Assembly: GCA_949893755.1 (NCBI GenBank)
Contig: CATLCV010000020.1
Coordinates: forward strand, 1 to 40,440
DNA from: an uncultured Lachnospiraceae bacterium
GTDB taxonomy: Bacteria; Bacillota; Clostridia; Lachnospirales; Lachnospiraceae
Length of the DNA stretch: 40,440 bases
Direction: 5' to 3'
Shown piece after piece: positions 33,999-40,440 of this stretch (the first letter of the stretch is position 1; each line of letters begins with the position of its first letter). The notes under the pieces were generated by a model. That model was not told where the DNA came from and did not search any database. It was given only the letters and a program-made list of their open reading frames with translations. The translations under genes and the position numbers were made by a program.

Positions 33999-35258
33999 TC
34001 AACCCTCCCATTCCATTTTTGAAATAATTCTGGCAAAATCAATATTTAGCATTGGAATTGCACCGTATCTTCCCGAAATATAACCCCTCCCATATTTTTC
34101 ATCTTTTCTCACATTCTTTATTTCGGCCATTGAATACATTTCTGTTGACCTGTCCTTTTCATTTAATTCTGTAAACCAAATCTGGTCTCTTCTGAACAAT
34201 CCAAGATCCAGCAGGCCTGTTTCATGTGTCGTAAAAAAAAGCTGTGAAACTTTTTTTGCAGGTTCATTGATAAAAAGTTTGATCAATTCATATACTAGCG
34301 ATTCATGCAGGCCGGATTCAAGCTCATCACAAATCAGAATCTTATCGTTTATCATAATATCCAAGATTGGACACAGCATACCGAAAAGCTTCTTAACACC
34401 TGTAGATTCCTCCTGCATCAAATCTGTTTCAAATGTATCATAAACGACTTTTGCCGTTATTGCATTCATTTCCTTCTGCAGAAGCTGTTTCTTAAATTCA
34501 TCAGATAAAAAAGCCGGCAGCTCCGAGGATTCCAGTTTCTTTTGATCAATCGTAACTACAATATCCTTTACTCCCATTCCCAGGCTCTGCATAAAGGAGA
34601 TTACTGCCGATTTCATCTGTGGGTTTGAATTCATTTGATAGAGGGAATAATTCATCCAGTTCTCCTGATTTGCAGGATGATAGATGATTAGCCTGTCGTC
34701 AAAAAAGCGAAATGCGTTTTCAATCTCTTCAACAGCGCTGAAGTTTGCTGCACATGAAAGAAGTAGCCTGTTTGGTTTCAGTACATCCCTGCAGGCAGAT
34801 AGCTTGCCGCGAAATTTACCGCCTGTCTCAAAGTCCTCTGCGTCACGTTCAAATATTTTTGCCTGTCTCCCATTCGGGAAATAATACATGTATTCTTCCG
34901 TAATCAACATTTTTTTCAACGAAAAACCATATGCATATCGGATTCCGTTTACGACAAACTGGATAGAATACGAGCTTTCTTTTTCTGTGCTTTCCATTTT
35001 ATGCGGAATTTGTCGGATCCCCCGTCCCGGCTGATACTGAATGCTATTTGTAACAAGATTCTTCATAAATGAAATTGCATCGATAAAGTTGCTTTTGCCC
35101 GATCCGTTTGCTCCATAGATCACCGCAGATTTTAAAATTCGATTCCCGGCAAATTCTATGGTTTTCTCTTCAAAGGTATGATCTTTGCCAGCTAATGCAG
35201 AAAATAAAATCTTATTTCGAATAGATTTATGATTTGCACAGGAAAATTCAAGCAGCAT
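33999..35258 (-). CDS. AAA-family ATPase (AAA_15/AAA_21-like), partner of HEPN protein
   Basis: 419 aa, ABC-type/SMC-like ATPase. Walker A is YGANGSGKS (about 42-50), Walker B is LICDELESGLH near 310, and FTTHETGLLD is the histidine switch. It belongs to the ATP-binding class that is common in defence islands (with RloB or other toxins). ATG 35258 follows GGAGG by 10 nt and is chosen over ATG 35276. First gene of a two-gene minus-strand operon with its own promoter (35319-35291), ahead of the HEPN gene. Confidence 0.85.
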   Translation of the reverse strand: MLLEFSCANHKSIRNKILFSALAGKDHTFEEKTIEFAGNRILKSAVIYGANGSGKSNFIDAISFMKNLVTNSIQYQPGRGIRQIPHKMESTEKESSYSIQFVVNGIRYAYGFSLKKMLITEEYMYYFPNGRQAKIFERDAEDFETGGKFRGKLSACRDVLKPNRLLLSCAANFSAVEEIENAFRFFDDRLIIYHPANQENWMNYSLYQMNSNPQMKSAVISFMQSLGMGVKDIVVTIDQKKLESSELPAFLSDEFKKQLLQKEMNAITAKVVYDTFETDLMQEESTGVKKLFGMLCPILDIMINDKILICDELESGLHESLVYELIKLFINEPAKKVSQLFFTTHETGLLDLGLFRRDQIWFTELNEKDRSTEMYSMAEIKNVRKDEKYGRGYISGRYGAIPMLNIDFARIISKMEWEG

Positions 35259-35290
35259 CTTTTTTCTTCCTCCCATGTAGTATTATCCAT

Positions 35291-35319
35291 ACAATATCAC
35301 TTTTTATGCAATTTATCAA
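35291..35319 (-). promoter_or_regulatory. Promoter of the AAA-HEPN operon
   Basis: On the minus strand TTGATA (35319-35314) and TATTGT (35296-35291) are 17 nt apart in an AT-rich stretch about 33 nt before the start. Confidence 0.55.
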
Positions 35320-35387
35320 TCATTTTTGTGTTTTTTTCACAAATCCAACACATAAAACATTGATTTAAACAGATTTTTCATCTATAA

Positions 35388-35558
35388 TCAGTAATAGATC
35401 ATATGATACCAGCGGCCGAACTTATATCCGCACTGCCGAAATTCCCCAACCTTTGTAAATCCGAGTCTGGCGTGAAACCGAGCGCTGTTTTTGTTCAGAT
35501 ATTCATCCTCTGTTTCCGGGTATCCGATGCAGACGTAGAGATTCAGAATCCCCATTTC
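35388..35558 (-). pseudogene. GNAT acetyltransferase C-terminal remnant
   Basis: The minus strand reads MGILNLYVCIGYPETEDEYL, then NSARFHARLGFTKVGEF and GYKFGRWYHM before a stop. This is the C-terminal half of a phosphinothricin-type GNAT protein. It lacks the acetyl-CoA motif A. It starts immediately after the stop of the HPr-like gene. The missing half resembles the fragment at 8598-8770. Confidence 0.75.
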
Positions 35559-35561
35559 TCT

Positions 35562-35834
35562 TCATTTCTGCTTGTCTATCAGTCCGTTTTTCTGTAGATA
35601 TGCTTCTATTTCTTCCCTGTTTCCCCTGCTGATCCTCAAGCGGACTCCGCCTCTCATAAATTTACCGCATACGGCCAGAAGGTCCTTTGCGTCCAGCATT
35701 TCCGATCCCGTCAAAATGCTGCCTTCAAATTCGCAGGACTCCAAAAATAAAATATATTTAAGCAGTTCCTGAACATTTCCCATTTTTAAGCGATACTCCT
35801 TCGCATCGTAATTCTTCACCATTTTTTTCACCAT
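35562..35834 (-). CDS. HPr-like domain protein lacking the active-site histidine
   Basis: 90 aa. The arrangement FEGSILTGSEMLDAKDLLAV ... GGVRLRISRGNREEIEAYL resembles the HPr fold as in the HPr-like proteins with a DAKS-type helix. The His15 phosphorylation site of true HPr is absent. It could be a regulatory or scaffold protein. The start has only a weak ribosome site, so translation is uncertain. It is divergent from the AraC gene at 35946. Confidence 0.55.
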   Translation of the reverse strand: MVKKMVKNYDAKEYRLKMGNVQELLKYILFLESCEFEGSILTGSEMLDAKDLLAVCGKFMRGGVRLRISRGNREEIEAYLQKNGLIDKQK

Positions 35835-35853
35835 TTTTTCATCCCGTTTCTTC

Positions 35854-35882
35854 TTGTTGATACCTCTATATTATGATAAAAT
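35854..35882 (+). promoter_or_regulatory. Possible promoter of the AraC gene
   Basis: TTGTTG and TAAAAT are 17 nt apart, 64 nt before ATG 35946. Confidence 0.4.
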
Positions 35883-35945
35883 CTAAAAGCAAAACAGGAG
35901 CTTTCCAAATAAAAAAGTGTGATTTTTACACATTGAGGAATATCT

Positions 35946-36953
35946 ATGGACGAGAAAACGATGATCGAACTGCTCGCGACCGTACAGGAGCAAAACAGCC
36001 TTACCCCGCATACCATTCCTGTCAGCAGTCTGCTGCAGGACAATTTTATCCGATTAAATCAGTATTATTTTATTCATGACATCTCGAAATTGAATGAAAT
36101 TCTGACACCGGGAGAAGATATTTATATTCTCAGCCACATCGTGACAGAGGATTTTCCCAGGCATAATCATGATTATTTTGAATTAACCTACGTGATCAAG
36201 GGCAGTGTGGTAAATGTGGTCGACGGCAATGAACTGTATATGAACGCAGGGGATCTCTCTCTTGTAAATCCACAGGCCATACATGAACTGCGCTGTATCA
36301 ATCCCGATACAACACTGGTGAATATCTGTATCAAGCCTTCTTTATTGGAAGGCACCTTAAAAAAATTCTCTCAGAGCAAATCTCCTGTCGCTGTTTTTTT
36401 GTCCGGACAGGCAAAAAAAATGCCCTCCGACAGGGATACGAACTGCGATGCTTCCTTTGGATATATGTTTTTCTCCACAGGTTATTCGAAAGAGGTTCCT
36501 CTTTATATCAACAGTATGATCCAGGAATATGTCCGCTCTGATTTTCATCAGACCTTTTCATTGGAGGCCTGGCTGCTGCTCCTTCTGGATTTTCTTGCAA
36601 ACTGCAGCCATTACAGCTTTATCGGAATCAATAAAAAAGCCCTTGGCATCCTGCAGTATATACAGGATCACTGCCTGCATCAGTCATTGGAATGCATGGC
36701 GGCAGAGCTGGGTTATAACGCAAATTATCTGGCCGGATATCTGAAGAAGAGAACCGGCCGGAACTACCGCGAGATCGTGCGTGAAGTCCGCCTGAAAGCA
36801 TCGCTCCAGCTCCTTGCCGAAACCTCTCTGTCCATATATGATATTTCCGAAACCTGCGGATACAGCAGCCCGAGCCATTTTTTCAGGATTTTTAAAGAAT
36901 ACTTCCATATGACTCCTAAAAAATATCGGGATTTATTTGTAAAGACTTCCTGA
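35946..36953 (+). CDS. AraC-family regulator with cupin sensor
   Basis: 335 aa. The N-terminal cupin (RHNHDYFELTYVIKG, about 75-90) would bind a small ligand, and the C-terminal AraC double helix-turn-helix occupies about 230-330 (LECMAAELGYNANYLAGYLK ... ISETCGYSSPSHFFRIFKEYF). Start ATG follows GAGGA. The genes it controls are not obvious: the divergent HPr-like gene or the small membrane protein downstream are the nearest. Confidence 0.9.
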   Translation: MDEKTMIELLATVQEQNSLTPHTIPVSSLLQDNFIRLNQYYFIHDISKLNEILTPGEDIYILSHIVTEDFPRHNHDYFELTYVIKGSVVNVVDGNELYMNAGDLSLVNPQAIHELRCINPDTTLVNICIKPSLLEGTLKKFSQSKSPVAVFLSGQAKKMPSDRDTNCDASFGYMFFSTGYSKEVPLYINSMIQEYVRSDFHQTFSLEAWLLLLLDFLANCSHYSFIGINKKALGILQYIQDHCLHQSLECMAAELGYNANYLAGYLKKRTGRNYREIVREVRLKASLQLLAETSLSIYDISETCGYSSPSHFFRIFKEYFHMTPKKYRDLFVKTS

Positions 36954-37040
36954 ATTTCAGAGCGGGAATGAGCGGGATCTGATTTTGGAATAAAATAATA
37001 CATCTTGTAAAATCTACTGCACGGGAAAGAAGGGTGATTT

Positions 37041-37310
37041 ATGGAACTGATCGCGGAATTTATACTCGAAATAGCTGGCGATATTGCGGAGGTCGTTTTG
37101 GAAGGACATTTAAAAAAGAAGCATGTGTTCATTTTATTTTGTTCATGTATACTTGCTGTTCTGACTGCAATCACAATCTCTCTCTTTTGGGAGGGGCATT
37201 ATGTCAAGGGAACGGGCCTTATCCTGTTTGATCTATTGAGCCTGTACCTGTGCTTATATGTTTGGAAAAAAAGGATATCTTCTTCCCGAAGTGTCAAAAG
37301 ATCACTTTAA
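37041..37310 (+). CDS. Small two-helix membrane protein
   Basis: 89 aa with two hydrophobic segments (about 29-47 and 58-75) separated by a short polar loop, and a basic C-terminus (KKRISSSRS). ATG 37041 follows AGAAGGGTGA at good distance. I do not recognise the family. It is 87 nt after the AraC gene. Confidence 0.6.
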   Translation: MELIAEFILEIAGDIAEVVLEGHLKKKHVFILFCSCILAVLTAITISLFWEGHYVKGTGLILFDLLSLYLCLYVWKKRISSSRSVKRSL

Positions 37311-37395
37311 AATGACTTTTTCATAAAAACAAATCAATTCAAAATGACTTTTCATAAGAAAATAATCATTTCAAAGTGATTTTTTATTATTTTTA
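37301..37395. repeat. Three degenerate ~32-bp tandem repeats
   Basis: AAAATGACTTTTTCATAA at 37309-37326 and AAAATGACTTTTCATAA at 37341-37357, with a third diverged unit (TTCAAAGTGATTTTTTAT) from 37369. Each is preceded by ATCA. The last one could fold as a short terminator. Confidence 0.5.
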
Positions 37396-37448
37396 TCTGA
37401 CATCAAATTCCGCTTGACTTTTTTGTCCGGCGGATTTATGCTTGTAAA

Positions 37449-37583
37449 GGTACACAGGGGCGCTGTGAAACTGTTCCGGGGATATTTTCCGCGGGGATCT
37501 GCGGAACGGTGATAAAACGGCTGAGACGTATGTGTTTTCATACGAACCCTTTTAACTTGATCCGGGTAATGCCGGCGTAAGGA
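37449..37583 (+). promoter_or_regulatory. TPP (thiamine pyrophosphate) riboswitch
   Basis: The conserved THI-box core is complete: GGGGCGC near 37457, CTGAGA at 37521-37526, ACCC at 37546-37549 and a 3' segment CTTGATCCGGGTAATGCCGG CGTAAGGAA ending at 37583. An extended P3 arm of about 45 nt lies between. The ribosome site AAGGAG for thiT lies in or just after the 3' arm, so TPP binding probably blocks translation start. It controls the thiamine transporter gene at 37599. Confidence 0.95.
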
Positions 37584-37598
37584 AAGGAGAATTTCATA

Positions 37599-38165
37599 AT
37601 GTCACAAATTCATTCTGTCACAGGCGGAAGTACGTCTTCTGCCGTCAGGAAACTCGTTTTTTCTGCTATGGGGATCGCTCTCGCAATGGTCACCTCCTAC
37701 ATCAAAGTATGGGAGATGCCGATGGGCGGCTCTGTCACACTGTTATCCATGCTGTTTATCTGCCTGATCGGTTACTGGTTCGGCCCAAAATACGGAATCC
37801 TCACCGGAGCTGCATATGGAATCCTGCAGTTTGTTGTTGATCCGTATTTTCTGTCTGTTCCGCAGCTTTTGTTTGATTATCCGTTTGCCTTCGGAGCGCT
37901 GGGATTGTCAGGCTTGTTTCGTGACCGGAAGTACGGCCTGCAGATTGGATATGCTGTGGGAGTCGTGGGACGGTTTGTCTTTTCCACGCTGTCCGGGGTG
38001 ATGTTTTTTGCCGCGTACGCGCCGGAGGGCATGAATCCGTGGGTGTATTCCTCCCTGTACCAGGGCTCTTACCTTGGCACGGAAGGGATCATTACGCTGG
38101 TCCTGCTGTCCATGCCGCCTGTCGTAAAAGCGCTGGATACGGTGAAGCGGCAGACCATGGGCTGA
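37599..38165 (+). CDS. thiT: Thiamine ECF transporter S component ThiT
   Basis: 188 aa with six membrane helices. It binds thiamine from outside and works with the shared ECF module (EcfA/A'/T), which is not in this window. Typical ThiT signatures are KVWEMPMGGSVTLLSML near the N-terminus, GAAYGILQFVVDPY with the acidic/aromatic thiamine pocket, and the C-terminal SSLYQGSYLGTEG. A TPP riboswitch lies directly upstream, which confirms the role. A terminator hairpin follows at 38199. Confidence 0.95.
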   Translation: MSQIHSVTGGSTSSAVRKLVFSAMGIALAMVTSYIKVWEMPMGGSVTLLSMLFICLIGYWFGPKYGILTGAAYGILQFVVDPYFLSVPQLLFDYPFAFGALGLSGLFRDRKYGLQIGYAVGVVGRFVFSTLSGVMFFAAYAPEGMNPWVYSSLYQGSYLGTEGIITLVLLSMPPVVKALDTVKRQTMG

Positions 38166-38198
38166 AAAAACAGAGAGTGAAATTTTCATCAGTATTAC

Positions 38199-38227
38199 AG
38201 GGCTCGCCTTTATGGAGAGCCCTTTTC
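38199..38227. terminator. Bidirectional terminator between thiT and the ABC permease
   Basis: A 7-bp stem AGGGCTC/GAGCCCT with an 11-nt loop, then T4. The stem overlaps the last codons of the convergent gene that ends at 38210. Confidence 0.65.
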
Positions 38228-38962
38228 TGGTCGCTGCTCCTGAGCCAGACAACGCCGGAACAGCACCGCCGCGCTCCCCAGCATGACCAGATACCACACG
38301 CCGTCCATTACCCACACCGGCGGCTCTTCCCCCGGCGCGAAATGCAGGAGCTGCAGCTCCGCCGCTGCCCTGATGACGGCTTCACATAAAAGCACTCCCC
38401 AAAAAACGGATCTCACATATTGCCGTTCCTGATGCCTGCCGAGACGGCGCAGGAAAATCCACAGGATCGCAAGCGGCATGACCGCCCCCGCATAGACCAG
38501 CATTTTACAGAATCCCATTGTAAAGTTGAAGTGAAACCAGCTCATGGATTCTGTCGCGAACTTTTCCATCAGGACAGAGGCCAGATTTCCCGTCAGGAGC
38601 ACCGCTGCCAACAGTGCCGCGCCGAGAGCCACCCTCGCCAGAAGGCAGGCTTTTTCTGACAGATCCCCCAGTCCCTTTACCGGATGCATCTGATCCCCAT
38701 ACGGCGAGATGAGGAGAACCACCGGCTGGATGATTCCGAACAGTACCGCAATCACGAATCCTATATTGACCAATGCCACCGCAGCAAATACATGTTCCCG
38801 CAGGAAATCGCAGGCGTCCTGCGGAAGAAGCCCGATCAGAACCAGCGCGCCCAGAAAAATTCCCGCTGGAATGTACAGTCTGTAAAACAGCTTTTTTACC
38901 TCCCAGCCAAGGGCCCGTTTGAACTGCTCCGCCATATTCCAATCATTTCTGTCTTTTTTCAT
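38210..38962 (-). CDS. Membrane protein, probable ABC transporter permease-like component
   Basis: 250 aa with about five or six hydrophobic helices. ATG 38962 follows GGGGAGG and is chosen over an upstream in-frame ATG at 39019. It is encoded downstream of the YtrA-type regulator and ABC ATPase genes on the same strand. The typical order regulator-ATPase-permease suggests that it is the transmembrane partner. Family not identified; no EAA motif is seen. Confidence 0.65.
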   Translation of the reverse strand: MKKDRNDWNMAEQFKRALGWEVKKLFYRLYIPAGIFLGALVLIGLLPQDACDFLREHVFAAVALVNIGFVIAVLFGIIQPVVLLISPYGDQMHPVKGLGDLSEKACLLARVALGAALLAAVLLTGNLASVLMEKFATESMSWFHFNFTMGFCKMLVYAGAVMPLAILWIFLRRLGRHQERQYVRSVFWGVLLCEAVIRAAAELQLLHFAPGEEPPVWVMDGVWYLVMLGSAAVLFRRCLAQEQRPEKGSP

Positions 38963-39118
38963 AGCAATCCTCCCCGTTCTGTGGAACTTTTCCATCTGCC
39001 GAATCGGCAGCCCGCTCATAAATGCTCATTTCCGATATACTTACAACAAAATTCATTTGCCGCAGGTATCGTGCCAGCCGTAACTACAGCCCCGCAGATT
39101 TTTTTATTGCTATACGCA

Positions 39119-39817
39119 TCATACGATATGGCGCGGCAGATTGAACCGATGTTCTCTATAATACTGCTCTACCGACATCCCCCATCGTTCCCGCAGCTCC
39201 TCCGTATCCTTCTGCACGATCTTCCCATGATCCAGGAAAAGCACCCGGTCGAATAGCTGCTCAAAGTCCTTAAGCAAATGCGTTGCCATCACGATCGACG
39301 CGCCCTCCGGCAGGTGTTCCATCAGGAAGCGCCGGATATCCTTTTTGAACGCCGCATCCGTTCCGGCCATTGGCTCATCCAGAAGATACAGCTCCGACTC
39401 CACGCAGACCGCTAATGTCAGCATCAGCCGCTCCCGCTGTCCGTCCGACAGTCTCCGGAGCGGCGACTTCGGGTCATAACCTGCGTTTTCGATCAATTTC
39501 CAGGCTTTTTCAGCCGAAAAATCCTGATAATGGCAGGAATAAAATGATACCGCGTCTTTTACCCGCATCCAATTATAAAAGATATCCCTGGGCATGAGAT
39601 AGGAAATCCGCCTGGTATTGCGGAAGATCTCCCCTTCATCTGCCTTCCAGATTCCAGCCATCAATTTCAGGAGCGTACTTTTGCCCTGGCCGTTGCCGCC
39701 GACCAGGCCGATAATGCGGTTCCGCGGGATGCTGGCATTCAGTCCGGACAGAATTTCATTTCCGTGCAGAGACTTGTTCACGCCGCGCAGTTCCATCAGA
39801 AAATGATCATTTCTCAT
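39119..39817 (-). CDS. ABC transporter ATP-binding protein
   Basis: 232 aa. Walker A GGNGQGKST (about 40-48), signature RLSDGQRERL, Walker B YLLDEPMAGTD and an H-loop ATHL are all present. It resembles YtrB/YhcH-type exporter ATPases linked to YtrA-family GntR regulators. ATG 39817 overlaps the regulator's end by 11 nt, so the two are coupled. The partner is probably the membrane protein at 38210. Substrate unknown (peptide, antibiotic or lipid II stress is typical of the family). Confidence 0.9.
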   Translation of the reverse strand: MRNDHFLMELRGVNKSLHGNEILSGLNASIPRNRIIGLVGGNGQGKSTLLKLMAGIWKADEGEIFRNTRRISYLMPRDIFYNWMRVKDAVSFYSCHYQDFSAEKAWKLIENAGYDPKSPLRRLSDGQRERLMLTLAVCVESELYLLDEPMAGTDAAFKKDIRRFLMEHLPEGASIVMATHLLKDFEQLFDRVLFLDHGKIVQKDTEELRERWGMSVEQYYREHRFNLPRHIV

Positions 39818-40172
39818 CTGGCTCTCCCTCCCATTCTGCTTCCACCAGACTGCGTGCCTCTTTCAGGGAAAGGCCGCAGTTTTTCATTACCCGGACAAAT
39901 TCGCCTGTTTTTTCCCGTGCCATTCTTTCCTGCAGGCTGCCCGCACATTCCTCCCGTACAAAATATCCGACTCCCTTTTTGGAAAGGATGATCCCCTCGG
40001 CTTCCAGGTGCAGCATCACCCGCTGCATGGTCAGCGCGGAAACCTCAAACAGGACCGAACCCTCCCGCACAGACGGCAGCTTGTCGCCCGCTTTGCGCTG
40101 GCCGCCGGCAATCTGCTCTTTCAATATGGAGGCAATCTGTAGGTAAATTGGTTTTTCATGATCAAATTCCAT
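39807..40172 (-). CDS. GntR-family (YtrA-type) transcriptional regulator
   Basis: 121 aa. N-terminal GntR winged helix (PIYLQIASILKEQI ... AGDKLPSVRE ... LTMQRVMLHLEAEGII ... KKGVGYFV) and a short C-terminal helical tail that replaces the long effector domain, as in the YtrA subfamily. It likely represses its own operon with the ABC transporter through the 16-bp inverted repeat in its promoter. Start ATG 40172. Confidence 0.9.
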   Translation of the reverse strand: MEFDHEKPIYLQIASILKEQIAGGQRKAGDKLPSVREGSVLFEVSALTMQRVMLHLEAEGIILSKKGVGYFVREECAGSLQERMAREKTGEFVRVMKNCGLSLKEARSLVEAEWEGEPDEK

Positions 40173-40188
40173 GCGCTCTGAGTGCCTC

Positions 40189-40248
40189 CTTCTGCTATAC
40201 TGTATTACTTATGTTGTACAGTATAGCAGAAGAGGAGGATGGTGTCAA
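40189..40248 (-). promoter_or_regulatory. Promoter and perfect inverted-repeat operator of the GntR-ABC operon
   Basis: On the minus strand TTGACA (40248-40243), a 17-nt spacer and TATACT (40225-40220) form a near-consensus promoter. The -10 lies inside one arm of a perfect 16-bp inverted repeat (40189-40204 with 40217-40232; core CTGCTATACTGT/ACAGTATAGCAG) spaced by 12 nt. A GntR dimer here would block RNA polymerase. Confidence 0.8.
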
Positions 40249-40440
40249 TTACGCAGAAGCAATACTTTTAGCGTTTGCGCCTGCCGTTAATTTATTTCCT
40301 TGCGACACTTTTTTACTTGAGAGTAAAAAGTTTGTACCATTAAGAAGCCAGGGAATCCCAATCGCTTCCTGACGAGTCTTGTTGCTTCCGAATTATTCGC
40401 GTTATACGTAATTCCGGCTGTTTTTCCATAAACAGGAAAA

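Noticed and set aside
40250-40440. Possible gene end on the minus strand at the window edge
   Set aside because: Short open frames exist in several frames but none shows conserved sequence or a ribosome site.

Overview
The window looks like a chromosomal segment of an anaerobic gut Firmicute, most likely Lachnospiraceae/Clostridia. The grounds are moderate GC, strong AGGAGG-type ribosome binding sites, TTG/GTG starts, a TPP-riboswitch/ThiT pair, a 2-hydroxyacyl-CoA dehydratase-type FeS enzyme, GPH sugar symporters, ROK and AraC sugar regulators, and a large serine recombinase with DUF4368-like architecture. This is inferred from protein families; no rRNA or tRNA gene is present to confirm it.

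Region 1 (about 60-8,410) is the most interesting. A minus-strand operon encodes a GPH-type symporter (broken by two one-base frameshifts), a Gfo/Idh/MocA oxidoreductase, a sugar-phosphate-isomerase/epimerase TIM-barrel protein and a 130-aa DUF6379-type small subunit. The last three match the DgpA/DgpC/DgpB (Dfg) type of C-glycoside deglycosidase system, which oxidises the sugar at C3 and then cleaves the C-C glycosidic bond of plant C-glycosides. Beside it are an AraC regulator fused to a GH39-like domain that has lost the expected acid/base motif, and a divergent second Gfo/Idh/MocA gene. The operon promoter and the second Gfo promoter carry the same array of four GCAAC/GTTGC elements, with spacings of 20, 33, 21 and 35 nt in both. 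This points to one regulon under the fused regulator.

Region 2 (8,430-11,040) holds an AAA-ATPase-like/PD-(D/E)XK gene flanked by gene debris. Part of the debris is a collapsed copy of a GNAT - dehydratase - DUF3343 block whose larger version lies at 31.5-35.6 kb.

Region 3 (11,040-20,060) is a sugar locus: a GH2 beta-mannosidase divergent from an operon of lyxose/mannose-isomerase-like cupin, ROK regulator, ABC transporter (binding lipoprotein and two permeases) and a zinc polyol dehydrogenase.

Region 4 (about 20,060-31,360) appears to be an integrated mobile element. Its cargo is a LysR regulator, MerR regulator, aldo/keto reductase, cupin, an ApbE flavin transferase lipoprotein, two flavodoxin-like lipoproteins, a DUF4405-type membrane protein and a tandem cyclophilin-like lipoprotein. 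This looks like an extracytoplasmic flavin redox system. Its mobility end has a cysteine-rich VLP protein, a RepA-like initiator domain, small genes and a large serine recombinase.

Region 5 (31,500-40,440) carries a DUF3343 protein with a double-cubane-type reductase, an AAA ATPase-HEPN pair that resembles toxin/anti-phage modules, a GNAT remnant, an HPr-like protein, an AraC regulator, a small membrane protein, a TPP riboswitch with thiT, and a GntR(YtrA)-ABC transporter operon behind a promoter with a perfect 16-bp inverted repeat.
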